A DNA stretch of 60,999 nt, from the NCBI GenBank assembly GCA_009731375.1, contig BJOX01000346.1:90838-151836 (forward strand), in the 5' to 3' direction. The notes under the pieces were generated by a model. It was given only the letters and a program-made list of their open reading frames with translations. It had not been told where the DNA came from and did not search any database. Numbering within the stretch: the stretch's first letter is position 1; each line of letters opens with the position of its first letter. This DNA comes from Paulinella micropora (lineage: Eukaryota; Cercozoa; Imbricatea; Euglyphida). Positions 13,129 to 23,850 of the stretch are shown one piece after another. A program made the translations under genes and the position numbers.

Positions 13129-14577
13129 TTAGAGCTCTTTGAGGATCTCTGGGTAACGTAGAAGTCGAGATCTGACAATGGACGCAATTCGTTCTTTGAT
13201 TTTCCTGTGAGGCATTTGTTGAGTCTGTGCCCATACGTGTATTGCCTGCTGTCTGGTTGCTTTCTTCATATCACGTTCCCATGCTTTTGGATGATACCAT
13301 AGCTTTTCGACATTGACTACCTTGTCAAGAACTGCTCCTCTTGAGTCAATTCGCAAGGCCAATGGTTGTCTATTTAATGATAATACCTCTTTGGCTAGAG
13401 AGGAGGATAAACGACAATATGCCCCAGTCCAAGTCAGAGACGAGTGTGACTGTCGTTGTGTTTGTTGTGCTCGTTCATTTGGCTCATATAGTTTTGTGTT
13501 GCGGTACACCCTGTTCATATAGTCAGAATCTGTTTTATCTCCTCCCTTTCCATATCTTGTCACCATGATCTTGTCATTATTGTCATAGTGATCAAGAAGG
13601 GAGGTCAAAGAGGGAGAAAAGTGTTGAGTGATACCGTTACACCCCACCCATAAAGTTAGATTGGCAATACGATTGTGCAATCCATTGAGCATCCAGCATA
13701 ACTTTGAGCAACATTGAGCAGCCTTGCGCCCGCACACACATGGTTTTGCTTTTCTGCGTTCTCGTATTGGGAGAGACTGCGAAGTGTGTGGCTTGTATGT
13801 TTTGTTTGCGTTGAAGTGTTGCATGTAAGCTGGTCGTTTTGTATTCATTTTTGGCGTTAGCCATTGAATGAAGGACTTTTCTGTTTGCACTCGAATTGAC
13901 TTTGAATGGAGCTTCTCACCTTTTGTTTTGTAAGGTAGTTTGCCCAGGTTCAATATGGGTATTGAAATAAAATGTTCATAGCCAAACTGACTGGCCATTC
14001 TTGACAGTTGCTGGTCTGAGTGAGAGCTGGATTTAGAATGTTTCCATGCTCGCATTTGTCTGAATTCCTGTTTCATTCTAGACAAGAAGTTTGACGTCTC
14101 ACCCACGTAATCTAAACTTGTCAGTGGTGAGTGAATGTAGTAGACAACCGAAACGTTTGCTCCATGATTATTACCCGGTTGATCAAGAAAATCGAAAGCA
14201 TGTAAGCTGTCAACGTTCGGAATAGAATTAATCATCGTCAGCTTAGCTTTTATCCATTTCGAATCCGTCACCGGTATGGATGCCATTGTCAGAAAGTGTT
14301 GTACCATCATAGACAAACGGAATACTTTCCATACTATTCTGCCGTGCGAAGTCGTTGCCAGCGATTTGATTTTAATACAGTAGAAGTTTGCTTTTCTAAG
14401 AAGGAGATTTACCAGAGATTTGCTAGAGGTGCAAACGCTATCGCTACATCGTTTGTCATTTTTTCCACTAGTGCTTGTACTGGATTTAAGGTCTTCTTGA
14501 GAGGGGTAGGCAAGTCTTGGGTGTATTCTTCGCACTCGCCTGCACAGTGCATAAAGTCTAGTAACGCACTGCGTCAA
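13129..14577 (-). pseudogene. GIY-YIG endonuclease with CxC linker, copy A
   Basis: It would cut target DNA for retroelement insertion. The 482-codon frame has a GIY-YIG core: VVYYIHS (144-150), DYVGET (156-161), Arg167 and catalytic Glu233 in TEKSFIQWLTPKMN. After it comes a Cys-rich linker (PCVCG at 279-283, QCCSKLC at 288-294), then a basic helical stretch to the stop. Endonuclease and CxC linker upstream of RT define the N-terminal-endonuclease PLEs (Naiad/Chlamys). I see no convincing CCHH finger around the core. No ATG begins the frame, which continues upstream into ORF1 through one TAG. The TAA at 13129 lies in-frame before further coding sequence, so the protein is broken or needs readthrough. 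Confidence 0.8.
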
Positions 14578-14606
14578 GTCTCCCCCGTCTCCCTAAGTGT
14601 TTTTCT

Positions 14607-15863
14607 TTGCCGCGGCTCTGGATTTTGCCGCTTCAGATGGTAAGGATGTGACAGTAGTTGGAGTCGTGCTACCTGCCTTAGCTTTTTTTGCTGATTGTGG
14701 CGGAGACAGCTCTGCTGTTGGTTTTCATTTCGTTCCAACTCCTGTTTTGTTCGGAGTAGAAGATGCAGTCGCAGATGTCTCCGACTCTGGCTCCGACGTC
14801 GACGCAGACTCAGACGAGTTATCGTTATCGTTATCTTTGGTTTGTTTGCAACCCAGCTGTTCCGAGATCGGTGCAGTCATCGTGTCTTTGACTGACTTTT
14901 TCTCTTCGAGCAGAGCAATCCTTGCGTGTAACTCATCCATCTTAGCGATTGCCAGTTCGATGAACTTGGCTCCGTCGATCTCCTTTTCTTTTTCGGGAGC
15001 TACTGAGATTGGAACCTGACGATAATCTGGCAGCACCATGTCGAAAGTTTCGAAGAAAGTCTTGGTCTTTTCGAGAATGGTGCGGAAAGCTAAGCGAATC
15101 CGGTCGCTCATTGCTTCAGTGTCCAAACCTAGTTTGGCCAACACGGCGTTGCTCTCCGAATCCCCTCTGGAATATGGATTTGGGAACTCTTGGTTTGAGA
15201 TCAACTCGTCGATGTAATCGAGAACAAGAGAAGAGACCCCTTGGATTGGAAATTGTGAGCCTCCCTTTTCAAGGAAATCCCGGTGTGTGAGCTCGACGCC
15301 ATCCGACACCGCCTGCTTAGTCATTTCTACGAAGCGACTAAAGCAATAGACCACTGGTGTAATCGCATAGCGGACCTTCCCAAAAAGGTTGGCATAATTG
15401 TAACCGGCAACTGTTGAAGCACTTTGGCCAGTTTTGGGTCCACCAGACCAATTGCGTAAACGAGACGATCCACCCTACCGCCAGCAAGCGAGAACAAACC
15501 GCTGCTTGTTCGTTTTTCCCACTTCTGCGGAATGACATTCATCTCTTTGACGTAATTGACGTTTGTGTGAACCTTCCAAAACAAGGTAGTAGTAGCATTG
15601 AAGTCATCTAACTCCCCTTCAAAGTTCGGATGCAGAGCAGATGATTTTTTGGCTCCTTGTTGGTTGTAGTTGCTTTGGAATCCTCCCACGTTTTGTTTCT
15701 TATTTGATTGCTTTTTTGGACACGGAATTTTTAGCACACTCAGCAAGTCTGTCATCTTGCTTGCGGGTCCCTCGGTTGCGTCTCCTTGTTTTTGTTGCGT
15801 ATTCCCTTTACGAAGAATTTGTTTTGTTCTAGCTCCAGGCTTTGTAGAACTCTTGGAGCTCAT
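14607..15863 (-). pseudogene. Penelope-like element ORF1, copy A (unrecognised protein)
   Basis: The first ORF of the element starts at ATG 15863. The first part is Lys/Gln/Ser-rich, including LLSVLKIPCPKKQS. A frame change near 15340-15400 leads to the second part, which is in the same frame as the downstream endonuclease. That part has helical segments, a likely short coiled coil (KFIELAIAKMDELHARIALL), an acidic Ser/Asp stretch, a TGA at 14725-14727, then an Ala/Lys-rich tail ending at a TAG near 14607. I do not recognise a domain. By position it could be a nucleic-acid-binding or nucleocapsid-like ORF1, but that is a guess. Confidence 0.55.
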
Positions 15864-15902
15864 AGCTGTAACACGCTGAGAAGCGACAAACAGCTGAATA
15901 TG

Positions 15903-16243
15903 ACTTGAATACAATATACAGTAGCTAGTAAGTCAGAGGGTCAGGCTGTCAACTTAGACAGCTGGTCGCCTCTTGCCTTTTAATGAATAAAACGAAAACT
16001 TGAAAGTCTAACTGCTCATTTTTTATATTTAGTACTTGAAATGGTCTCGGCCTGATTGTTATAATTTTGTTGTTGACCTGACCGATAGTACTTATTTTTG
16101 ACATTGATTACTTGTGGAAAGTCAAGTGTATTTATCTTCCACATGTCAGTTTATATTATTAAAGTTAAAATTATTTTGCTTGTACACCGGTGAGCTAGTA
16201 AAATAAAAGGAGGCAGAGATACTGCCATAGTAGCTTTTTAAAA
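15903..16243 (-). repeat. Pseudo-LTR segment S, copy 1
   Basis: A ~340-bp segment that precedes ORF1 of copy A and recurs at 18171, 23510, 25775 and 28040. It contains a GCTGTC..GACAGC hairpin. No hammerhead-ribozyme core was seen, as expected for N-terminal-endonuclease PLEs. Confidence 0.8.
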
Positions 16244-16359
16244 GAGCTGGGTAAAGGGCAGGGTGTGTGTTTGGTCTCCAGGGCTTATGAGGTATGCTCA
16301 CGACGAAGGTTGTGGTACGGAAGTCTGGCGTAGAATTTGTCTAGGTTGGTTTAGGTTGA

Positions 16360-16645
16360 TCTCTACAAATACCATCACTTTGAGGCTACAAAAACACCAG
16401 GGTTTTTTAAAAGCTTTCGAAACCAAGCATGGCCAGCAATGGGTTTTAGGTTTATAGTTGATAGAGCAGATCTCACTGCTCAGCAACTATTACTTAATAC
16501 CAGAGGAGCTGGATCGAATCTCTGGTGGCCTCCAGAGCTTGGGCTACCTCCAGAAGCTCCTTGTCTACTTCCCCCTCCACCACCAGCACACAGAGGAAGG
16601 ATCAGACAGGATCGCAGACGACGTCGCAACTAGTTGCTCATAAAA
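16360..16645 (+). pseudogene. Transposase gene 3' end beyond the inserted element
   Basis: The first ~147 bases duplicate 11654-11809 with about three differences. The frame then continues LLSNYYLIPEELDRISGGL to a stop at 16643. The same segment is carried in the amplified units at 23967-24252, 26232-26517 and 28497-28634. Confidence 0.6.
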
Positions 16646-16681
16646 TATTTATGTATTAATACTTTCAGAATCTTTGATTTC

Positions 16682-17190
16682 TAAGTTTCCGCATCGGTTT
16701 TATGCTTCAAAAACAATATAAATATGCTAAACAAACTCGTATTAATATACATGCATACTTCAAGTAGGCAGTGAGTTACTTCAAGTAGGCAGTGAGTATG
16801 TATAACGAAAACAAGTGAGTGGCAAGTATGCTGAGTGTCACAGTGACTAGTGTAAAACACGGTCACTCACACTGAACTCTAAGCTTCCGCACCGGTTTTA
16901 TGCTTCAAAAACATTTTAAATATGCTAAACAAACTAGTATTAATATAATTTCATGCATACTTCAAGTAGGCAGTGAGTATGTATAACGATTACAAGTGAG
17001 TGGCAAGTAGTCTGAGTGTCACAGTGACTAGTGTAAAACAGGGTCACTCAACTTAAAGTCTACGCTTCCGCACAGGTTTTATGCTTCAAAAACATTATAA
17101 ATATGCTAAACAAACTCGTATTAATATAATTTCATGCATAGTTCAAGTAGTCGGTGAGTATGTATCACGACTATAAGTGAGTGGCTGCTT
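16682..17190. repeat. Tandem ~180-198-bp repeats, three units
   Basis: Units begin at 16682, 16880 and 17061 with T(A)AGCTTCCGCAC-like starts, followed by GGTTTTATGCTTCAAAAACA, and end near CAGTGACTAGTG. The same block is present at 24289-24797 and 26554-27062. Confidence 0.9.
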
Positions 17191-17593
17191 TCAGTAATCA
17201 ACTTGAAAATTTCGTCACGTTTGAATTTGAATTTGAATTTGAAGTAATATCATTAGAATTTAATGAACTCAATATGATTACGTTGATTTTGATGTAAAAC
17301 AACATAAAACAAAGAAAAACCAGGCTCAGGCAAGCCCAAACCACAATCTAGCCAAAATATAGCTAACGGTCGAAAAACAGTTGTAACGGCTAGAAATTCA
17401 AAAATTTTAAACTTTTTTTGGTTTAAAATAGTCAAAATACATTAAATCTTTCATTGCCATGCCACTCACATCAGTTTTCAAAATCTTTAGACTTAGCTTG
17501 CATGTTAGCTGGCATTATATCCTGTCGTGGGGTTTCTCTTGTAGCAGGGGCCTTTAGCCAAGCATCTATCCTTCATATCTCGACTTTCCACTC

Positions 17594-17986
17594 CTAGCTC
17601 AATTTTTTGGCATCATGAGAGTAAATTGATTGATGTCGGTGATGTTGCTGTCTTCCTTCACGAGCGCGTTGCTTGTAGTCGTCAGGGTAGTTACGTTTGG
17701 TTTGCTGTGGGGAAGCTGATCGTTGTTTACCTGAGTAAGAGCATTGGTGACTTCGATCAGGGCTGCGATTTCTGCATGGATCGTGGTTGTATCTGTTGTT
17801 GTCCTGTTGGCTAGATCGCTGTTGGTATGTGCGGCGTGGGGATTGTGACCTCTTTCTGCGGTACGGGGAGGCTGACCGACTTCTTCGACGGTTGATGTCG
17901 CGGTGTCGTTGAGATTGGCTTGCATAGTTGTAGTTGCTTGAGTTGTCTCCAGCTCGTGAGTGCTTGTCTCTGCGATGATTGCTCAT
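17594..17986 (-). CDS. Arg/Ser-rich (RS-like) 130-aa protein, copy 1
   Basis: An ATG-initiated frame encodes a hydrophilic protein rich in Arg, Ser, Gln and His with RS and SP dipeptides (RRRSRSASPYRRKRSQSPRR at residues 33-52). Such composition is typical of RS domains that bind RNA or splicing partners. No folded domain is evident. The identical ORF recurs at 25201-25593 and 27466-27858 because the whole 2.27-kb unit is amplified. A second frame (17599-17925) is also open through this region, so coding status is not certain. Its position upstream of ORF1 on the same strand would suit a retroelement accessory ORF, but it may belong to the older host sequence. Confidence 0.45.
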   Translation of the reverse strand: MSNHRRDKHSRAGDNSSNYNYASQSQRHRDINRRRSRSASPYRRKRSQSPRRTYQQRSSQQDNNRYNHDPCRNRSPDRSHQCSYSGKQRSASPQQTKRNYPDDYKQRAREGRQQHHRHQSIYSHDAKKLS

Positions 17987-18170
17987 CGTAGGCGGTCTGG
18001 GGGGCCAGACGTGTCGAATCCCGAACCCTAAGTAGGAACAAGGATGCGGGTTTAACTTTCAAGAATAGTCATTTAATAACAGGGGTTTACCAGACCACGA
18101 GCGACAGTGCTCACCCCTTTGCAAAGATTAGGTTAGTACAAGTTCAAGTTTAAATAACAGATTTATGGCT

Positions 18171-18510
18171 TGAATACAATATACAGTAGCTAGTAAGTCA
18201 GAGGGTCAGGCTGTCAACTTAGACAGCTGGTCGCCTCTTGCCTTTTAATGAATAAAACGAAAACTTGAAAGTCTAACTGCTCATTTTTTATATTTAGTAC
18301 TTGAAATGGTCTCGGCCTGATTGTTATAATTTTGTTGTTGACCTGACCGATAGTACTTATTTTTGACATTGATTACTTGTGGAAAGTCAAGTGTATTTAT
18401 CTTCCACATGTCAGTTTATATTATTAAAGTTAAAATTATTTGCTTGTACACCGGTGAGCTAGTAGAATAAAAGGAGGCAGGGTTACTGCCATAGTAGCCT
18501 TTTAAAAGTG
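18171..18510 (-). repeat. Pseudo-LTR segment S, downstream of RT
   Basis: Near-identical to the S segment in front of ORF1. It starts about 25 bases after the RT stop codon and ends at the border with satellite-like sequence at 18170. Confidence 0.8.
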
Positions 18511-18534
18511 CCCACTGGTTCCAAGCTGTTCGAG

Positions 18535-18960
18535 TTAGACTGTGTCAAAAGATGACAAAAAGTGACTGAAAACTTTGTTTTCTCTATGACAGAACTTTTG
18601 GTAAATTGTAGCCCATGTTTGGGGAGAACTTGATGATAGTTGCCTTAACGATTTTTTGAAAATAGATTTCGGATATCTGCATTCGAAAAGAAGTTGATAT
18701 ACTGCTTCCTCCAACACCTCATTATTGGTCGATTGATTTTGATACATCCCAAGCATCCCTTTGATAGTCGCCGTTCTCACTCTATTGTCAGTGTACGACG
18801 ATAATGGTGGGAGGCGTGGATATGGTGTTGTACCATTACTAATAAAGAATTTCCAATTTTTGAAATGCGGGCGAGAATGAAAGCCAAAATATAACTTCTT
18901 ACCAATTCTTAAGTCCCCCACTCCCAGCAAAAACAAGTTTATAAAATCGTTCGTCAACAT
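18535..18960 (-). pseudogene. Penelope-like RT, thumb region
   Basis: The open frame encodes RPHFKNWKFFISNGTTPYPR and a helical C-terminal part ending near the S segment. Its position directly after the palm fragment and before the pseudo-LTR identifies it as the RT thumb/C-terminus. A break between 18960 and 19021 separates it from the palm. Confidence 0.65.
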
Positions 18961-19020
18961 CTACTTCTTGTTCTTCAAGCTCTAGACCACCCGTGTATAC
19001 GGGTTGTGCGTGCTTATATT

Positions 19021-19236
19021 CTAGATACTGAGTGACTGTATGTAGGGTGTCAGACGTTCTAAAAATGTTTGGTCGTCTGATGGAGTCACAAGAAGAAAAA
19101 GTAGATCGTCAACCTGTCGAATGCCGTATACAAATTCAAATAGATTTTGTCTACGTAGTACAGTAAGAAATCTAAACTCATCAAAAATACATTTTATTTG
19201 GGCCAATGGGGAAGAAAGATAGCCTCCGATCGGCAA
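19021..19236 (-). pseudogene. Penelope-like RT, palm motifs B and C
   Basis: PIGGYLSSPLAQIKC is the motif B region and GIRQVDDLLFLLV holds the catalytic Asp pair (residues 43-44 of this frame). Just upstream, in another frame, lies FVMGNACFQQVKG (19240-19280), which normally runs straight into PIGG; a one-base deletion near 19236 explains the break. Confidence 0.8.
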
Positions 19237-19353
19237 CCTTTAACTTGCTGAAAGCAAGCGTTCCCCATCACGAAGTAAGTATTGTTCAGATCCATCTCGA
19301 CTATGTCGAGTAAGTCCTGAAAACTGAAGACGACATAGTCGTCTCGTGAGGCA

Positions 19354-20262
19354 CTATGGTGCCAAACCTACATCATGATTCATCCTTCCATTCACATCAA
19401 GTCGCAACGTTTTTAACACTTGTATGTTTTCCCCTCTAAGCTTTCCTCTTTTTCCAGTGGCTTCATAATGACGTAAAATCATGAAAAGCCAGTGGATAGA
19501 CATGATGATCTCTTTGTTATCTAGCCAAGTGAACATTTGTTTCACATCAAATGACAAAGCTTGAACATTTAATTCGACGTTCAAATTCTTTTCTAATTTC
19601 TGAAACAAAGTCTGGGCTTTTTTCATTTTTTCTTGGAGATCTGAAAGCTTATTGAGATTGAAGTTTGGCACGTATTTTGTGACTTGCATAACGAGAAAGT
19701 TTAAGGCTTTGGCCGCGTATTTTAGTGTCTTTCGTCCTTGTGAGCGAGACTGAATACAAATTAATCGTGTTTTGTTTTCCGGATCTTTGTCCTTTGGAGA
19801 TGTCATAACTTTGGTAACCTCCCCTTTCTTATTCAACGGAGCAAGGCGACCGAGATTTCTTTCATTGTATTCGTGTCTGTACTTGCGTAAAATCTGTTGT
19901 TCTGTCGTGCTGACTGCTTTGAAACACGGGGATTCTACCACTTCTTGTTTCAACCTTTTCCATGGCATAACATGGCATTCTACCCACAACTGGTTTTTGT
20001 TTTTGTCGAGGTCCTTTACAACCAGTTTGTTCTTTTCGATGTAATTTTTCGCTGATTGTAAAGTATTCCAACTTATTCTTTGGTTTTTATTTGCAGTATG
20101 CTTTCCGAAATTTTGCTGGTTTTTATCCCATAAATTTTGCAGATTTCGTAAAATCATATTGCCTGCCGCTTTTGTTGTTCCCATAAATTGTAGTATAGTG
20201 AACAATGCATGTTTTTCTGTCTGAATCTGTGCATCTTGTTGCTGATTAAATATGTCAGTCAA
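19354..20262 (-). pseudogene. Penelope-like RT, fingers and motif A
   Basis: RT copies the element RNA at the nicked target. This 302-codon frame covers the N-terminal and fingers regions (KTRLICIQSRSQGRKTLKY, residues 164-182) and motif A (ALSFDVKQMFTWLD, Asp239). An insertion-in-fingers domain would be expected here in this clade but I cannot delimit it. The frame ends near 19354, and RT coding continues in other frames (19240-19340, then 19236-18535). Confidence 0.8.
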
Positions 20263-20735
20263 TTTGGAACGGTCGGTCCGACCATCAGCCTGACTTGGCC
20301 TTTTACCAAAAATGATGTCACGGATTTGGGCAACATACTTTTTGACACCTATCCAGAATTCTTTTAGCGCATTGTCACAGTCGAGAGAGGGAAATGTAGT
20401 CTACCTACAGAATATTCTTTTGGATGTATGTAGTCTACCTACTATTCCCATCTCTCCTTCCATGTCTTCAGTCTCGAACTGAAATGCTTTCCATTTTTGC
20501 AAAGTGGGGAGCATTTAGGTTGTTCAAAAAACTGAAAGTCAAAACCGTCAATCCACATGTGAAAGTTTATCAAATTCTTCGCAATAGATGGTGAGTTCTT
20601 TTGTACTATCTTTGCAAGTGATAGCACAGACATCCGTGTTTGTTGTGGCATGGTGACGTGTTGCAGAATGATTGCTGATATTGCTTTGAGCCCTTTCTGG
20701 GTAGGTGTTCTATGAACAGCATTTTCATAGTATAG

Positions 20736-22184
20736 TTAGAGCTCTTTGAGGATCTCTGGGTAACGTAGAAGTCGAGATCTGACAATGGACGCAATTCGTT
20801 CTTTGATTTTCCTGTGAGGCATTTGTTGAGTCTGTGCCCATACGTGTATTGCCTGCTGTCTGGTTGCTTTCTTCATATCACGTTCCCATGCTTTTGGATG
20901 ATACCATAGCTTTTCGACATTGACTACCTTGTCAAGAACTGCTCCTCTTGAGTCAATTCGCAAGGCCAATGGTTGTCTATTTAATGATAATACCTCTTTG
21001 GCTAGAGAGGAGGATAAACGACAATATGCCCCAGTCCAAGTCAGAGACGAGTGTGACTGTCGTTGTGTTTGTTGTGCTCGTTCATTTGGCTCATATAGTT
21101 TTGTGTTGCGGTACACCCTGTTCATATAGTCAGAATCTGTTTTATCTCCTCCCTTTCCATATCTTGTCACCATGATCTTGTCATTATTGTCATAGTGATC
21201 AAGAAGGGAGGTCAAAGAGGGAGAAAAGTGTTGAGTGATACCGTTACACCCCACCCATAAAGTTAGATTGGCAATACGATTGTGCAATCCATTGAGCATC
21301 CAGCATAACTTTGAGCAACATTGAGCAGCCTTGCGCCCGCACACACATGGTTTTGCTTTTCTGCGTTCTCGTATTGGGAGAGACTGCGAAGTGTGTGGCT
21401 TGTATGTTTTGTTTGCGTTGAAGTGTTGCATGTAAGCTGGTCGTTTTGTATTCATTTTTGGCGTTAGCCATTGAATGAAGGACTTTTCTGTTTGCACTCG
21501 AATTGACTTTGAATGGAGCTTCTCACCTTTTGTTTTGTAAGGTAGTTTGCCCAGGTTCAATATGGGTATTGAAATAAAATGTTCATAGCCAAACTGACTG
21601 GCCATTCTTGACAGTTGCTGGTCTGAGTGAGAGCTGGATTTAGAATGTTTCCATGCTCGCATTTGTCTGAATTCCTGTTTCATTCTAGACAAGAAGTTTG
21701 ACGTCTCACCCACGTAATCTAAACTTGTCAGTGGTGAGTGAATGTAGTAGACAACCGAAACGTTTGCTCCATGATTATTACCCGGTTGATCAAGAAAATC
21801 GAAAGCATGTAAGCTGTCAACGTTCGGAATAGAATTAATCATCGTCAGCTTAGCTTTTATCCATTTCGAATCCGTCACCGGTATGGATGCCATTGTCAGA
21901 AAGTGTTGTACCATCATAGACAAACGGAATACTTTCCATACTATTCTGCCGTGCGAAGTCGTTGCCAGCGATTTGATTTTAATACAGTAGAAGTTTGCTT
22001 TTCTAAGAAGGAGATTTACCAGAGATTTGCTAGAGGTGCAAACGCTATCGCTACATCGTTTGTCATTTTTTCCACTAGTGCTTGTACTGGATTTAAGGTC
22101 TTCTTGAGAGGGGTAGGCAAGTCTTGGGTGTATTCTTCGCACTCGCCTGCACAGTGCATAAAGTCTAGTAACGCACTGCGTCAA
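20736..22184 (-). pseudogene. GIY-YIG endonuclease with CxC linker, copy B
   Basis: Same 482-codon frame as copy A: GIY-type YYI (146-148), YVG (157-159), Glu233, and CxC at 280-282. It is preceded in-frame by ORF1 across a TAG and followed in-frame by coding sequence across a TAA. A one-base T insertion near 20570 relative to copy A changes the frame between endonuclease and RT, so the two copies differ in which frame stays open there. Confidence 0.8.
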
Positions 22185-22213
22185 GTCTCCCCCGTCTCCC
22201 TAAGTGTTTTTCT

Positions 22214-23470
22214 TTGCCGCGGCTCTGGATTTTGCCGCTTCAGATGGTAAGGATGTGACAGTAGTTGGAGTCGTGCTACCTGCCTTAGCTTTTTTTGCTG
22301 ATTGTGGCGGAGACAGCTCTGCTGTTGGTTTTCATTTCGTTCCAACTCCTGTTTTGTTCGGAGTAGAAGATGCAGTCGCAGATGTCTCCGACTCTGGCTC
22401 CGACGTCGACGCAGACTCAGACGAGTTATCGTTATCGTTATCTTTGGTTTGTTTGCAACCCAGCTGTTCCGAGATCGGTGCAGTCATCGTGTCTTTGACT
22501 GACTTTTTCTCTTCGAGCAGAGCAATCCTTGCGTGTAACTCATCCATCTTAGCGATTGCCAGTTCGATGAACTTGGCTCCGTCGATCTCCTTTTCTTTTT
22601 CGGGAGCTACTGAGATTGGAACCTGACGATAATCTGGCAGCACCATGTCGAAAGTTTCGAAGAAAGTCTTGGTCTTTTCGAGAATGGTGCGGAAAGCTAA
22701 GCGAATCCGGTCGCTCATTGCTTCAGTGTCCAAACCTAGTTTGGCCAACACGGCGTTGCTCTCCGAATCCCCTCTGGAATATGGATTTGGGAACTCTTGG
22801 TTTGAGATCAACTCGTCGATGTAATCGAGAACAAGAGAAGAGACCCCTTGGATTGGAAATTGTGAGCCTCCCTTTTCAAGGAAATCCCGGTGTGTGAGCT
22901 CGACGCCATCCGACACCGCCTGCTTAGTCATTTCTACGAAGCGACTAAAGCAATAGACCACTGGTGTAATCGCATAGCGGACCTTCCCAAAAAGGTTGGC
23001 ATAATTGTAACCGGCAACTGTTGAAGCACTTTGGCCAGTTTTGGGTCCACCAGACCAATTGCGTAAACGAGACGATCCACCCTACCGCCAGCAAGCGAGA
23101 ACAAACCGCTGCTTGTTCGTTTTTCCCACTTCTGCGGAATGACATTCATCTCTTTGACGTAATTGACGTTTGTGTGAACCTTCCAAAACAAGGTAGTAGT
23201 AGCATTGAAGTCATCTAACTCCCCTTCAAAGTTCGGATGCAGAGCAGATGATTTTTTGGCTCCTTGTTGGTTGTAGTTGCTTTGGAATCCTCCCACGTTT
23301 TGTTTCTTATTTGATTGCTTTTTTGGACACGGAATTTTTAGCACACTCAGCAAGTCTGTCATCTTGCTTGCGGGTCCCTCGGTTGCGTCTCCTTGTTTTT
23401 GTTGCGTATTCCCTTTACGAAGAATTTGTTTTGTTCTAGCTCCAGGCTTTGTAGAACTCTTGGAGCTCAT
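22214..23470 (-). pseudogene. Penelope-like element ORF1, copy B (unrecognised protein)
   Basis: Same structure as copy A: ATG at 23470, Lys/Gln-rich start, a frame change near 22950-23005, coiled-coil segment, acidic Ser-rich stretch, TGA at 22332-22334 and a TAG near 22214. Both copies share the same lesions, so these predate the duplication or are tolerated. Confidence 0.55.
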
Positions 23471-23509
23471 AGCTGTAACACGCTGAGAAGCGACAAACAG
23501 CTGAATATG

Positions 23510-23850
23510 ACTTGAATACAATATACAGTAGCTAGTAAGTCAGAGGGTCAGGCTGTCAACTTAGACAGCTGGTCGCCTCTTGCCTTTTAATGAATAAAAC
23601 GAAAACTTGAAAGTCTAACTGCTCATTTTTTATATTTAGTACTTGAAATGGTCTCGGCCTGATTGTTATAATTTTGTTGTTGACCTGACCGATAGTACTT
23701 ATTTTTGACATTGATTACTTGTGGAAAGTCAAGTGTATTTATCTTCCACATGTCAGTTTATATTATTAAAGTTAAAATTATTTTGCTTGTACACCGGTGA
23801 GCTAGTAAAATAAAAGGAGGCAGAGATACTGCCATAGTAGCTTTTTAAAA
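23510..23850 (-). repeat. Pseudo-LTR segment S, upstream of ORF1 of copy B
   Basis: Same as 15903-16243 at an offset of 7607 bases. It forms the 5' end of element copy B on the - strand. Confidence 0.8.

Larger units (their letters stand above)
11810..15902 (-). mobile_element. Penelope-like element copy A, lacking the 3' half of RT
   Basis: ORF1, endonuclease and the 5' part of RT are the same as in copy B at an offset of 7606-7607 bases. The copy ends abruptly inside RT at 11810 and lacks its own downstream pseudo-LTR. Loss of the 3' end is not what target-primed reverse transcription normally produces, so a rearrangement after insertion is likely. Confidence 0.85.
16244..18170. repeat. 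Amplified unit T-V, copy 1 (transposase tail, 180-bp repeats, RS ORF)
   Basis: Together with S this forms a 2.27-kb unit seen again at 23510-25774, 25775-28039 and, truncated, at 28040-28634. It holds satellite-like sequence (16244-16359), the end of the transposase gene (16360-16645), three tandem ~180-bp repeats, a - strand RS-rich ORF, and satellite-like sequence related to 28645-28960. Confidence 0.85.
18171..23850 (-). mobile_element. Penelope-like retroelement copy B, full-length with permuted domain order
   Basis: On the - strand the order is segment S (23850-23510), ORF1, GIY-YIG endonuclease with CxC linker, RT fingers, palm and thumb, then segment S again (18510-18171). Terminal S copies act as pseudo-LTRs. 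Permuted endonuclease-RT order, the CxC linker, pseudo-LTRs, tandem copies and a microsatellite-rich setting match the N-terminal-endonuclease PLE clade (Naiad/Chlamys). Frameshifts and stops in every ORF suggest it is not autonomous now. Confidence 0.8.

Noticed and set aside
14725-14727. Selenocysteine codon in ORF1
   Set aside because: A single TGA beside TAG, TAA and frameshifts is better explained by decay; no SECIS could be evaluated. Kept only as a low-level finding.
15903-16243. Hammerhead ribozyme in the pseudo-LTR
   Set aside because: No CTGANGA/GAAA core was found on either strand; N-terminal-endonuclease PLEs are known to lack it.
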